This document shows, in pieces, positions 35,850 to 48,060 of a stretch of DNA of 64,000 bases. The stretch is from assembly GCA_963678705.1 (NCBI GenBank), contig OY783205.1, positions 5,766,001 to 5,830,000 of the forward strand. The letters are read 5' to 3'. The position numbers and the translations under genes were made by a program. The notes beneath the pieces are model-generated. The model saw nothing but the letters and a program-made list of their open reading frames with translations, did no database searches and was not told where the DNA came from. This stretch comes from Panorpa germanica. Lineage: Eukaryota; Arthropoda; Insecta; Mecoptera; Panorpidae. Position 1 is the first letter of the stretch; every line of letters begins with the position of its first letter.

Positions 35850-36071
35850 GTGAGTAAATTTAAACTTCATTTTAACTTTAAGTTCATCTTTCTATATGAG
35901 AGTGGGGGTAACTAGTGATTAAATTGTTAGAGCAACTTCACACTAATACGTATTCATAATAACTAATCCTCTTTCTGCTTGAGTTAAAGTCTACCGCGTG
36001 TCTATGTTCAGTTTCGCTTTATGATTCAACATTGTCCTTTACATTTGTCAATTACTTAAACAGTTTATTAG

Positions 36072-36380
36072 TGTACGAAATAAAACCATGCGAGTATTTG
36101 TAGATTGAATAATTATTCAATTGTTTAATGATAAAATAATTTTACACTTTTTAATAACTTTGAACCAACATTCTTATAATAACAAGATGGTTGGGAATTA
36201 TGATCTTGACAGTGTAGAAGCCCAAAACACAACTGACACGAATGCCATATCGCTGTAGCGTACAGCAGTCGTCGTATTGTAGTCATGCGCATTACTTCTA
36301 TTAGAGACAACAATACATTATAATGTTGGAATGCCAACAGAGACATCTTCTTATGTTCTGTACTAATTTTGTACTGAACA
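36072..36380 (-). repeat. 3' LTR of the BEL/Pao element
   Basis: 309 bp, indistinguishable by eye from the LTR at 38931-39239. In plus orientation it starts TGTACGAAATAAAACC and ends TTTTGTACTGAACA. Confidence 0.9.
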
Positions 36381-38653
36381 TAAATTGCCAGCCAGCAGAA
36401 GTAGATAAGCTCACAACCAATATCAAATTATACAATGTTACATAAAATTATTATAAACCAATTTACAAAAAATAATGTGAACTTCTTAAAACTATTATAA
36501 ACAAAATTACACAAAATAACATAAACTTCTTAACTCTATGGTAGTCTACATAATTTTGTGAAAATAATATAAAACAAATTAATTACTATCCTAAATATAA
36601 CAGAAACCATAATTATCAATGTAGCATACATTATCAATTGCATAATGTACACAACAATCATCAACTCAATAGTTACAATGTTATTGAAACAATTATCTTT
36701 TAACAATTCCAACAGTACAGATGTTTGTTTTACATCAATGTTGTAAACATTGCAATTAATATCTGATGGAAGTATTGTATTTGAATCAAAAATTTTATTT
36801 GTTGCTTGTTTGATTCGCACCAGCAACACTGCGCTAATAATCTCAAGCTGGGGTATTGTAAGTACCTTACTTGATGGAGCTACACTGGACTTGTAGCAAA
36901 TTAAATTTGTTTTTATTTTAATATTTATAAAAATAATATTGTGTTTTAAACCTAATGTCATAATACTGGTTGATCTGTTTAATAATGTTTTATAAACCTC
37001 CAATAATGAAGGATTGTGTCTAAATCTTTTTTCCAACACATTAAATCTTTGCGGGGCAACTGAGAAAGAATCCTCCAATTCTATTTTATTTACTAGGCTG
37101 AGTAATGGCAAATCAACAGTTAAATTATTTTTAAGTGCTACTGAATTTTGAAAATTATGTTCAGCCTTTAAGTAATCCTCAGAAAACTTATCTGATTCCT
37201 CTGGGACTTTCTCAGTTGTCCAAGATTGTTCCATAACATTCTCAAGGTTAGTATATTCACAAATAGCAAGATTACATACAATATTATTATGTGAATACTT
37301 ATTTTTATTATACAATTTTCTTGGAACCACATTTCCTTTATTATTATTATTGTCATGTGACATATTTTTATAATCTAAACTATACTCAATTGCAATTGCA
37401 CGTCTTTCTAAAAATGAAATAAATTCTGCCATAGTAGGCAGTTCTTCTAAATTTCTTTCCATGTGGAAAGTGCGGTTAGTAACGATATCTAATTTTCTAC
37501 TTAAGGCCGAGATTAAAATCATATCCCACTTGTCTACAGGCTCATCAAGATTTTTTAACGCTTGTAATTGCTGTTTTACTTGACATAAAAAAGCCCTTAT
37601 ATCGACTGCAGTACCTTTCTGCATGTTGGGAATATCAAGTATTATATTAATGTGATAAAAGATTAATCTTGCCTTATTTTCATACCGCGCTAACAATAAA
37701 TCAATAGCCTCTTTGTATGAACTGTTCACAAGCGGCAGATTTATAATTATTGAGAGAGCCTCATCAACGAGATACTTTCTCAAATAAAAAAGTCTTTGAA
37801 CATCGGACAATGATGCATTATTGTGAACCACTGCTTGGAAGAGCTCATAAAAGGGCTTAAACCTGGTTATATCCTTGCCATCGAAGGTTGGAATTTCCAC
37901 CGCTGGGAGCTTCAATGGAACTAATTCAGGCCTATTAACTTCTTTTAACTTATTGATGCTAGCATTTAATTTTGCAATAATGTTAAAATACTTCTCTTCA
38001 ACTTCTTCAATGTCTTCCTCATCTTGATCATCAATTTCTAAAATGCTGTACTGCGTGAGCTCGTACGATTGGAATGTAGTCATCATCTTTTCTTTTTTCA
38101 CCTGCAGCACCTCCACTGTAGCGGAGTCGAGAGCCCTTGGGTCGCTGACGTAATTGTCCATCCGTGATATTGCACTTTTTGCAGCCGTCCGCGCCGATCT
38201 AAGCCTTTTCAATCCCTCCATCTTGCTTAGGTGATAGATTCGTACTTATATGATAGATGAAACGTGGATGACAAACTAATCCAGGTTAATCCAGCAACAT
38301 GAGAAGTTTTTAATAGATTGGTACTTGCAGATAGTAATAATAACTTTGTACCTTCATGAGTAAAGAAGTATTTTACTCTCCTCCAGCATCCATGTATCCT
38401 CTTCCGTAATGAATAATTTTTCTTAAAATATAAACGTGTAGTAATCCAAATTATATGCGAATCCGCTTAAATCAAACGTTGCATTACCCAATCAATGGCA
38501 ATTGATGACTTGCCAGGCCGCCATAGGGTAAATGTAACAAAATAGCTTGCACTTGTGCTGGTTACTATACAGATGTAACCTCAAAACACCACGAAATCAC
38601 ACGCGGGTACCAATGGCTTGTAAGGCCAGTTTTTTTTTTGTAGGAATTAAAAC

Positions 38654-38775
38654 CTTCTTGAAATATAATTGTAAAATAACCAGCTTCGCTTGTAAGGCTT
38701 CTGGAAATGTAATTGTAAAATATCCAGCTTCGCTTGTAAGGCTTCTGGAAATGTAATTGTAAAATATCCAAATCC
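38654..38775. repeat. 44-bp tandem repeat, about 2.7 copies, in the BEL leader
   Basis: Units start at 38654, 38698 and 38742. Each contains GGAAATGTAATTGTAAAATA or a near variant plus CCAGCTTCGCTTGTAAGG. It lies between the 5' LTR and the gag-like region of the element. Confidence 0.85.
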
Positions 38776-38930
38776 TCCGTGAATCCGCCAAAATAGAGCG
38801 TCCCATTTACCCAATCAATGGCAATCGCCAAGGGGCAAATGTAATAAAACGCCAAAAATACAATGAAAAACACACGCGGTTAACAAACTCGAAGGATCGG
38901 CTTTGTAAGACTCGAAGGACCAGCTTCGCA

Positions 38931-39239
38931 TGTACGAAATAAAACCATGCGAGTATTTGTAGATTGAATAATTATTCAATTGTTTAATGATAAAATAATT
39001 TTACACTTTTTAATAACTTTGAACCAACATTCTTATAATAACAAGATGGTTGGGAATTATGATCTTGACAGTGTAGAAGCCCAAAACACAACTGACACGA
39101 ATGCCATATCGCTGTAGCGTACAGCAGTCGTCGTATTGTAGTCATGCGCATTACTTCTATTAGAGACAACAATACATTATAATGTTGGAATGCCAACAGA
39201 GACATCTTCTTATGTTCTGTACTAATTTTGTACTGAACA
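38931..39239 (-). repeat. 5' LTR of the BEL/Pao element
   Basis: 309 bp, followed on the right by ATTAG, the copy of the target duplication. Confidence 0.9.
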
Positions 39240-39619
39240 ATTAGCATTGCTGGTCTGTTTCTTTTTAACCTATTTTACTTGTTTTTTTTGTTATTTAACA
39301 GACATACGAGTATACTGCATTGTGTTGAAGTTCTTCTAGTTTGTCTATTATTACATTTTGCTTTTTTCCGTTGTGTGTATTCTGAGTTTTCATTTATTTA
39401 TAGTTTTCTTTCTTAAATTTTTTTTAATATATTTTTTTAAACAAATTTCTATATTTCTATCAAAGCAAAAAATGCAGGTTTATTTCAAAATAGTCAAAAT
39501 TTCTGTCACTACTATTGCTATACCTGCTAAACATATTTTTATTTATTTATTTATTTAATGTGTATTCAATATTAAATCACGTAATTACATCTCATTGCTA
39601 ACCTAAACTTAAAATTATT

Positions 39620-40560
39620 CTAACATTTTTAATAATTTCAACAGCAATGTTTGAATTTTATACTCTTGTTCCTATATTTTCTTGCTCCTTACTTCTCATT
39701 GTTTCTCTACCTTTACTATTTCTTCTTGACTCTCTTTCTTTACTGTGTTATTATTGTCTTTATCTCCGTCATTCACCACTTGTCCTTATCTCCTTTCCGC
39801 AAATCCTTTATTTTTCTGAACTGAAGTTTAACTGTTTCATACTACTTCTCTCTTTCCCCTGCTTCCCTTCACTGCCTCTTTTAGTACTTCCTCTCTCTTC
39901 ATGTTCTCCATGCAGCCCAGATACGAGATTATTTATTGTCCTGTTTTTCTTTCCTGTTTCTTATTTCCACCATCCATCTGCCGCCACTGCCTCCCTTTAA
40001 TAGCTGCCCAATGTTCATCTCGCTCACTACTTTTTCCTAACAATCAAACTTAATGTGCTCCAGTCCGCACACTACACATTCTTTCCTCACTACTTTCCAG
40101 TATCTGTTTCCTTTCTCCTCATTTCCCAATCTAAACCTTGCTGTCCTTCTCATGTTTGTCTTTTTCTATTAAGTACTGAGGTATATCTCTCCCCAAACCC
40201 TTTTATATTTTGTGTTTCTTTTTTTTTTTCTTTTCTAGAATTTTCCTATTCTTTCCTGTTGCTGTATCTCCTTGTCCCTTCTCCTTAGCTCCTCTTCCAC
40301 ACTTGCCCCTCCTCCTCCTCTTCTCTCTGCCTCCGCGATCGCCATTCAATTCCTTTCAAAATACTCCTTTCTCTATTTTGGTCCTCCCCCCCTTCTTTCT
40401 ACTTTCCTCCCTTATTTTCTTTAAAATTTTGCTTTCAGCACTGCTCATTTTCCCTTCATATTTTACTGCTCTTCCACCTGCTTTAATTCTTATCTTGTCC
40501 CTTTTTAATTCCTCCATTATCATGTATCCTGGCGTACTTTTAGTGTTTTTGTAAAATCAT
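39620..40560 (-). mobile_element. LINE fragment (family A), minus strand, degenerate
   Basis: CAGTATCTGTTTCC...CTCATTTCCCAATC followed by CTAAACCTTGCTGTCCTTCT matches the minus-strand LINE at 3930-3985 closely. The plus strand is very pyrimidine-rich, the antisense of the purine-rich ORF2 C-terminus. Plus-strand serine/leucine/phenylalanine-rich frames here are shadows. Confidence 0.6.
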
Positions 40561-40799
40561 TTTTTTTTTAATAAAACAAGTTAGTTATTATAACTTCTCA
40601 GTAGTTTACAAACTAGTACGATAAAATGTTAAAGAATAAACAGTCCCGGGAAAGAAATGTTGCCTGCAAAAGAGTTGTAATGCTACGAGTATATCTTCCA
40701 TACAGTATCTAGCTCTTAGCGTGTTGAGTCGCTAGTAATCATTAATTCAAAATAAACTGTGTTTATATTCTTTAATACGGGATAGGAAATTTTAAATAT

Positions 40800-41160
40800 G
40801 ATTGGAGCTTATCAAAGAGTGAACAAAAAGGAAGAAAGAATACTACGAATGGAATAGAATTTTAGTAGAAGTTGCACAGAAAATAAGAGAAGAGGAAGAG
40901 AGATAGTGATATACAGCAATAAAAAAAGATGGCAAAAGTACCAGCTTAAGTAAAGGAAAAAGAAACAAGAAACACAAAGCAAGTAACAAGATTCAGAATG
41001 GAAAATGAAGAGAAGTATAACAAGTATTGGGAAGAAATAGAGAGAAGAGTATGGAGAATGTGTAACCAAGAAAAGAACTGACTGGACCATATTAGGGAAT
41101 GCTAGAGCTGCTAAGAAAAAACAAAAAGGGAAGTAGAAAAAAAAGAGAGAAGTGTGTTGT
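40800..41160 (+). mobile_element. LINE fragment (family A), plus strand, degenerate
   Basis: Frames such as TRFRMENEEKYNKYWEE and a following WRMCNQ...DHIREC echo the [11 protein letters not shown] / C-x2-C...H...C end of family A. It is heavily decayed. Confidence 0.4.
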
Positions 41161-41439
41161 TTAAACGAGGAGATGTCATTAGTTCAAGTTTTTTTAAATT
41201 TATTAATAGTTTCAATGCAATTTATTGAAATGTGATTAATGATTTAATGTGAATTAGTGGCTAGCGGCAAGCGTTAAACAAATATACCGAATATATTTTT
41301 TAATAAATAGTTATTAATTATGCACCATTCAATTTACAATAAATTATAAATATATATAATAATTACAAAAATAACTTTTAAATGTCCAAAACTAACAGTC
41401 TTTAGGAACAACAACTTCTTGAAATTCTTGAACCTAATT

Positions 41440-42230
41440 ATGATAAGTGAAAGATCAAATTGAACACTAAAACTGAAGCAATAATATTCAGTAGTGACAA
41501 TGAAACTATTCAGCAGGTTCATAGGAGAGTCAATAAAATTCACCAGACTTTTGAAAGGAAAGAGTTTTGCTCTGTAGCATTCTTAGATATTTGACCGTGT
41601 GTGGCATGAAGGACTTCTCTGTAAAATTAAACAAAAACTATTAAAAACAGATACATTATGGCTAAACATGAGAATTCAATAACGAATACACAATAAAAAT
41701 ATCTAACATAAGTATTGCATGATAATATAGAAAATAATCACACTACGCTGTATTTATCCGTATTTATAATAGTTGTGATGATGCGCTAAGGGTAGAAAGT
41801 ATAACTAGCAGAAACTTTAAAAATGCAGACATGAAAAGTTCCATAATCACGTAGAAATACTTTTGCTACCAAATAAAATGGAAGATATAGACCTTTCTCC
41901 TAATTTATGTATGTCGATTATCAACACAACACAGCACAAGGAAACATGCGTACGATATTGAAATAACACTTCTGGATCTTACATTTCTATCAAGGGATTA
42001 CCACATTGTTCAATATTGGTACCTTGAATATCTCTGCGCTATCGGACAACTCGTTTACCATATTAATGTGTGCTGATGATTTAGTCACCTTTAGTACTGG
42101 ACATACTTCAAAGAGGACAAAACCGACAACAACACAAAATAAATGAACTGGATACCATATTACCTGAAATTAATTTGAATGTAGCTATAGAAAATGCAAA
42201 GACATATGTGTCACAAAGACGATGTGACAC
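41440..42230 (+). mobile_element. LINE reverse-transcriptase fragment, degenerate
   Basis: Short pieces in shifting frames recall reverse transcriptase: CSVAFLDI with a FDRVWHEGLL-like block near 41570-41615, and CADDLVTFSTG (catalytic ADD) at about 42070. Both appear in the family order and spacing. Too broken to place in a clade. Confidence 0.45.
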
Positions 42231-43260
42231 CACGAGAGTGGGAAGGAGAGCGGCGTTACCATGGTTTAACAGTTTTTAGTTGCTATCATGTCGTACTCGG
42301 GTAGAGCATCGCGCTTTTTGAGTGCGTACGTTCTCTCATTCGCGAGACACCAATAATGCGATCATACTCCGTGGATCCAGATCTGTAACACTTCCGGAAA
42401 CACAGTGGGACGACTTGGAAATGCAAGAACGTCAGGAAACATTAAGGTGGTTAACTTTATACGATGTCAACCTCGACTTAGCATTAGAAAACGTTGGGCT
42501 CAATTAGGACCATCCACAGCGACGGCATCTCAGCACTCACAAAATTTAGATCGTGCAGTCTAAATGAATCTGATTATGTTTTAAGACTGAATTTTGCAAC
42601 ACAAAGATAATTACGAGAACACGTTCTTCAGTGACGAGGCAACTGATGAGGTAAACGGGTATGTGAAATGACAAAATCGCTGCATCTGGGGTGAGTCTAA
42701 TCCAGCCTTGCTTCATAAACGTCCATTGTATAACCCTAAAGTGACCGTATGGGTGTCTTATGTTGGGAAAAGCAGTAATTGGATCTGTAAATTCGGCGCA
42801 TTATGTCGACATGATTCACTACTTTCTCCATCCCGAGCTTCAGAAATGCTTACACTATAACCGAGAGACTTGATTTCAGTAAGATGGAGTTACGTTTCAT
42901 ATAATTAACAACTCCATGTCAGCGCTATACGACTTGTTCACTGGAAATGTTATTTCTAGAAAGGGACATTGCATGGTCCCCCAGGTGCCCAGACCATACT
43001 CCATGCGATCCTTTTCTTAGGGATTACCTTAAGTTAAATGTATACGATAATAGCTCATAAACTTTAGCGAGGTTGGAACACATATCACAGAGACAATTGC
43101 GTAGACTTCCAGACCTCTTCTTCAAAAAGTTTTTAGAAACCTCCAGCTGATATATCAGGAATGTTGTCAGTGCATCGGAACTCCTTTCGGCGATGTTTAA
43201 AAAAAAAATTAAAATATATCTGCGAATTAATTCTTATCAATAAACAATTTTAGAACAACT
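42230..43260 (+). mobile_element. Tc1/mariner-superfamily transposase remnant (DUF4817-type)
   Basis: Frames read FFSDEATDEVNGYV, NRCIWGESNPALLHKRPL, NPKVTVWVSYVG, then a WPP..PDHTP-like and DYLKLNVYDNS block. These follow the order of the insect DDE transposases with a DUF4817 helix-turn-helix (FSDEA...NRQN...KVTVWCG...PDLTP.DFFLWGYLK..VY). It contains multiple stops and frameshifts. The terminal inverted repeats were not found. The open frame at 42322-42507 is only a part of it. Confidence 0.6.
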
Positions 43261-43809
43261 GTTTTCTACTTAGGTTCTAATGAGCCGATGTAATTCGTGG
43301 GACTTCAGAACACGGATTTATTCCAATTGCTTATTTCAATGTGGTTCCTGAAATTTCCTAGTATTACATAGATTAAAATAAGCAAGGTCCATTATTTGAG
43401 TAAACAAGTGGACAACTCTAACAATTTTTATAATGAATTCGGCCTAATCTTAAACCATACTAATAGACTCTACTAATTATTTAATAAAATGAGCACAACA
43501 TTCAGAGAATCAACATATGGGGTTCTTGACTACAGGACACATGAGATGGCTATATAGCGTCTCTTACCGGCTTGCTCAGACGAATTAGGAACGAAATATG
43601 TTGTCGATTATCAGGTTCCGAATTCCTGAGCGTTATGCGGCTTCACAACATAGTTTATTTGACAATAGCGTTTCCATACCGCGATTGACCGATTATGATG
43701 ACCGACATACCGTTGACCGATTAGTTCTGATTCGCGAATTTTACATAGTTACTCCCATTGACTTGTAATTAGTATTAATTCACATATTGAGGACCTGTAT
43801 TGCAATGTA

Positions 43810-45085
43810 ATAAATAAAAATAATACCATAAAATTTATGTGGATACCGGGACATTGTGGAATAAGGCCTGTCTCAGTATGGGACCGTATTTAAGCGACGG
43901 CGTATTCGGACGTAAATCGGCGGTTTGAATAAGCTACAAAGCAAACCGCCTATGTGTGTCACAGATGTCTGTAGTCGTGTATTAGGGGGTGTATTGGAGT
44001 TCTTTAACACTTATATAATTTATCATGAGAGCAAACTTTAACTTTAATTTTTATCGATACACTACTGGTATTAAAGGGACTTTAGCATTTATTATATATT
44101 CTGGTGGGCGTGAATTTAAATTTAGTTCTATCCTATTGGTATGGGCATCCGTGCCCATGATTCACTGAAATACAAACATAAGCTGCATGCAGAACATACC
44201 CATGTCGCCGATAGATTTCATTTGACCCGTATTGCAGCGTAACAAAAGGCGATCTTAGGTATCCCCTCCAGTCTGACGCGGCTTTTTGCATTTATAAAGG
44301 TTCATACAGGGTATCGTTGTAGTAGTGGTAACGCTTGGATAAAATTCGCCTTTATTCGGTTCTACTGTGCGAGGTAGTGCCGCCCGTATTCGGACGGCTT
44401 TGTAGCGTGCAGTCTGAGAGCTCCAGAGCGATCTCATTACATTTACATGGTTCGGATAGGTAAAGCGTAGTAGCCCGTATACGTCCGGCAGAAATTCGCT
44501 TAAATACGGTCCCATACTGCGACAGGCCTAAGAGGAAATGAAATTGCGGACAAATTGGCAAAAGAATCAATAAATTTGGAAATTTAGATTATGTTACCTT
44601 CATACCTTCTGATTAATTTACCTTCATGTGAAATGTTAAATATAATCAAAAAATTAAACTTCAATTTGAGAAACCAAGATTTCATTAACAAGAGTCAGTT
44701 AAAAGGAAGAGATTATTATATGTTACATCCAAATTTAAGTAAGAAGAGATGGTTTAGAAATGAGTCCCGCAAAATTATATCAACTATAATCAGAATCAAA
44801 AGTAATCATTGTAAAACTTCAGCCCACCTGTACAAAATTAATATTAAATCCGACGATAGATGTCAATGTGGTGAAGAAGAAACTTTGGATCATATTATAT
44901 TTGAATGCATAAATTATAGTTTAGAAAGATCAAAATTCAATAGTGAAATATTAGATGTGGTTAAAACTTTTCCTGTTAATACTAAATTTTTGTTAAGTGA
45001 TTCAAAATTAAAAAAATGTTTGATGGTGGCTATAACGAATAAAAGTCAAGGCAAATAAATAAATAATTATAAAAAAAATTCACAA
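43810..45085 (+). mobile_element. 5'-truncated RNase H-bearing LINE, 3' end, split by a MITE
   Basis: The frame begins in the RNase H domain (IKFMWIPGHCGI), is cut by the MITE at 43865-44528, and resumes RGNEIADKLAKES. Removing the MITE and one TAA restores the reading frame exactly across the junction. The C-terminal frame 44591-45058 carries CQCGEEETLDHIIFEC, the zinc motif of I/jockey-group ORF2. An A-rich tail follows (AAATAAATAAATAATT). The C-terminal part also shares its last codons with the copy ending at 51425. It lies inside the LTR-like repeat. Confidence 0.75.
43865..44528. mobile_element. PIF/Harbinger-type MITE, 664 bp, with 33-bp inverted ends and TAA duplication
   Basis: The left end is GGCCTGTCTCAGTATGGGAC and onward; the right end is its inverse, with one mismatch over 33 bases (…CTTAAATACGGTCCCATAC…). 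TAA flanks it at 43862-43864 and 44529-44531. The 3-bp TWA duplication and GGCCTGT ends fit PIF/Harbinger. It has no transposase. The clean frame restoration of the host LINE fixes the ends. Confidence 0.85.
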
Positions 45086-45260
45086 ATCTGTGTAAATTGT
45101 CTTACATGTGTAATAAGTTATTTATTTGATTGATTACCGATATTGAGTGTAAATACTGTCTTGAGTTTTTTTGATTATTTAAATATACTTTTTAAAACCA
45201 GGTATATATTTTGTGATACCGGTTCATTTAAATTTCAGTGGATTTACTTCTGCCTTAACC

Positions 45261-47480
45261 CGTTACATGTTAGAAATAGGAATGTTTTATGTTTCTTATG
45301 TTTACGGCTTAAGTCTCTTACACCCGTATATAATACAGAATACTCTAATGGTTACTACAAACATTAGATATTCTTCGGAGTTTAGTTCGACGCGAAAAGT
45401 ACGTTGGTATAATTTCTAAATGTCACAAAGGACTTTAATGCGATGCCTTGCAGATAAAGTATAGAGATGTCACCCAATAACTCTTATATTACAGGGATCG
45501 GCGATGGAAAATGCTATAATTTTGTCAATTCTCACTTTTTTATTTAGAAACTTCATTATATCTTGAAACATACATCATTAGAGAGCGCCGTCTATTCTAA
45601 TTTTTGATTGGTTCTTAGATTTCTTTTAATATATTTTTATTTTGTATTTCAATAACCGTATTGCAGTAAAAGCCTCTTTAATATACTATATACTTCTTTG
45701 TGTTGGTCGTTGGTTGTCCTATGTCAGTCAAATTGCAATTCATTACTTCATTTCCATTGAATGTCCTTAACATAAATTACTTAGCTCCAATAAAATTTTC
45801 TCCATAATTTCTTCGTTGTAGTTTTTATTTTAACTTTTTTATTTACTAATTGATATTATTATTTCTCAACAACTTTGAAAATTTGTTTAATTTAGAAAAA
45901 ATGTTTTTGGTCTGCTGGTATAGCATGGAGGCAAATTGACCTTTTCAAGAACACATTGTGCCTTTGCTGATAGAGGTGTGAAATTAGGTAGTGAAGTAAA
46001 TAATTTTTTTTTAAATGGAGAGCCTTAGTTACGCTAGTCCCTGTTTCATTGCCTCCCGTTATTCCTGGTTAATTGATCCGACTAAGATCGAGTACGGTGC
46101 AATATATATTGACTCCTGCAAGAATATTGATACAAAATCATATATAGCCCGAGTGTTTTATTAAAATATACTGCCGTGTATAGTTTTGTGCCGTGCATGT
46201 TTTCGGGATAACCATTAAAATTTCAATGCTAAAATAACCGAGAAATAGAGGATTTAAAACAATGTCGATTTAAAATATAAAAGAACGAAATTAAACTCTT
46301 AAATGTTTAGAAACACAAATTAAATTGTTATTTTTATTATTTATTTACGTAATTACAAATGGTTCAATGCCCAACCAGCAATTTATCCATAACCAATACA
46401 TATGCATAACATACTATATTAGGGATCATCCATTGACATTTCCTTAATTTACATTATTTATGTTATTGTTTTTACACTACTTTATAATTGTTTTTAATTA
46501 AGTTTTCTAGTTAATGTTTGGTTGTCCAACAGTTGGAGTGCTTCGTCAGTAAGATGACGAAGAAGCATATACTTTTATAGAAATTTATATAATAACCTAT
46601 TGACCTCGTTCATTTCAAACAATAGTAGTTTAGAAATGTTATTTGAAGATTTTCTGATTAAAATAAGTAGTATAATAATTGAAATAAGAATTTTACCGAT
46701 ATGAGCAGCAGGGGAGTGAATTTTCGATGAAAAATTGGCTACTTTGTAGGAGTTATGGTAACTTTCATTTCTTCTAAATAAGCTTTGGTTTGGGGTTTCA
46801 TGCCGTTATTCGTACTTTGATTGTTATTGTCAGATGATTGAATTGGTAATAACCTGGGAGTCTTCTATTGAGTTGTCGTTTTGTTTTCGGGTTGTCGAAG
46901 GATTATCTAGACACTAGCTGGTTATTTCTAGAAAAACTTTACATAATATATTGTATTCTGTTATATTATTCTGTATTTTTTCTATGTTCTATTTGTTGTG
47001 GTTAATAACCTATCAGTTGAAGCACGGCATCTTAACCGTAAGTAATTTCTGATGTGATTTTTTATTAATGATTTGATTAAGGTTTATGCTTCTGATAGTA
47101 TTTTTCTGGTTTAATAAAATCGAAAGCGCGAAATTACCAAAAATTTATGAAACCTTATAGGAAAGGGGTATGGGGCAATAATAAGGCATTGGATGTTTTC
47201 CAATTGCGGAATAATGTTCAACATTAAAAGTTCCAACTACAGCAGCTCCTCGCATAGTTGAACACAAGCTCTGTTTAGCATAAATTGTGGAAATTTTTAA
47301 TATTCTTGACAGTTACTATGATCGATGATTTATTTATTTTATTTAAATAATTTAAATATTTTTTTAAATTGAGGTACAAAATTTTAACAATTTTTAAATA
47401 AAAATAATAATTATGCATGAAGGTACAGATTTAAAAACTAATAAAATATTTTAAAAGTTCTTTAATTGGAAAACACCCAT
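45261..47480. other. Unassigned AT-rich intron sequence
   Basis: No gene, no recognisable element ends and no long open frame. It is part of the long intron between the signal exon and the first cassette, if that model holds. Confidence 0.5.
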
Positions 47481-47489
47481 TCACTTCAT

Positions 47490-48060
47490 TATATACAGTG
47501 TAGGGCAGAAATTGAAAAACTTGTGGGAGAATTTAGAAAAAATCGCTCAACAATAGACTACATATTCTTCTTATAAATGTTCTTAAGGAAGGGCAAGGAG
47601 TGCAATGTGAGCATCCATCAGGTTTGTGTTGATTACAACAGACTTGTGACAGTATAAAGAGGAATAAAACGTTTTTCATTTTAAAAGAAATGAGTGTTAC
47701 CAGAAGATCAGGAAGTTAATGCGATAAACTTTACAAGGAACTCGAGCAACAGTTAGAATTTCAGAACATGGCAAGGGGATCAATATATGCTTGGAATACG
47801 TTATAAGGAAAATAGAAATAAATCTTAGAGGAACGATATGTTCCAGAAATTGTCGATGACATGGTATTGTTAAGCAAACAACAAAATACACTCCAAGAAC
47901 TTCTGAAAGAACTGGTTAAAGCCTCAGAGGAGATAAGCCTCAATACAAATAATGAAAAAACAAAGTACAAGAGTTAACCACAGATACCCACATTGTAAGT
48001 TGTGTTAAAAATGAGAAGGTAAGATTAAATATCTAGGTGCACTTCAATTTGGCTCAGAAA
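47490..48060 (+). mobile_element. LINE reverse-transcriptase fragment of a different clade
   Basis: Frames read GEFRKNRSTIDYIF, EKGKECNVSIHQVCVDY and later DDMVLLSKQQNTLQELLKEL...INNEKT-like. This is the order GFRxGRSTID / ILEK / IDFKxAYDS / ADD / NxxKTK of insect RTE/CR1-like reverse transcriptases. It is degenerate. Confidence 0.55.

Larger units (their letters stand above)
36072..39239 (-). mobile_element. BEL/Pao LTR element, short non-autonomous form, recent
   Basis: It has two 309-bp LTRs (36072-36380 and 38931-39239) that look identical by eye, TGTTCAG...GTACA on the minus strand. They are flanked by the 5-bp target duplication ATTAG (36067-36071, 39240-39244). The interior holds a gag-like region of the BEL/Pao type on the minus strand and only remnants of pol, so the element is not whole. 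A 44-bp tandem repeat lies between the 5' LTR and gag. Identical LTRs imply a very recent insertion, presumably mobilised by a relative. It sits in the long intron of the secreted-peptide gene. Confidence 0.85.
43498..45260 (+). mobile_element. Second copy of the LTR-like repeat, split by a LINE
   Basis: The left part (43498 to about 43808) and right part (about 45086-45260) are collinear with the LTR-like repeat at 31655-32440. Between them lie a LINE 3' end and its nested MITE. Old fossil; the full element is not present. Confidence 0.45.

Noticed and set aside
39647-40554. Plus-strand hydrophobic frames resembling membrane proteins
   Set aside because: Pyrimidine-rich antisense of a LINE C-terminus that matches the copy at 3560-4040.
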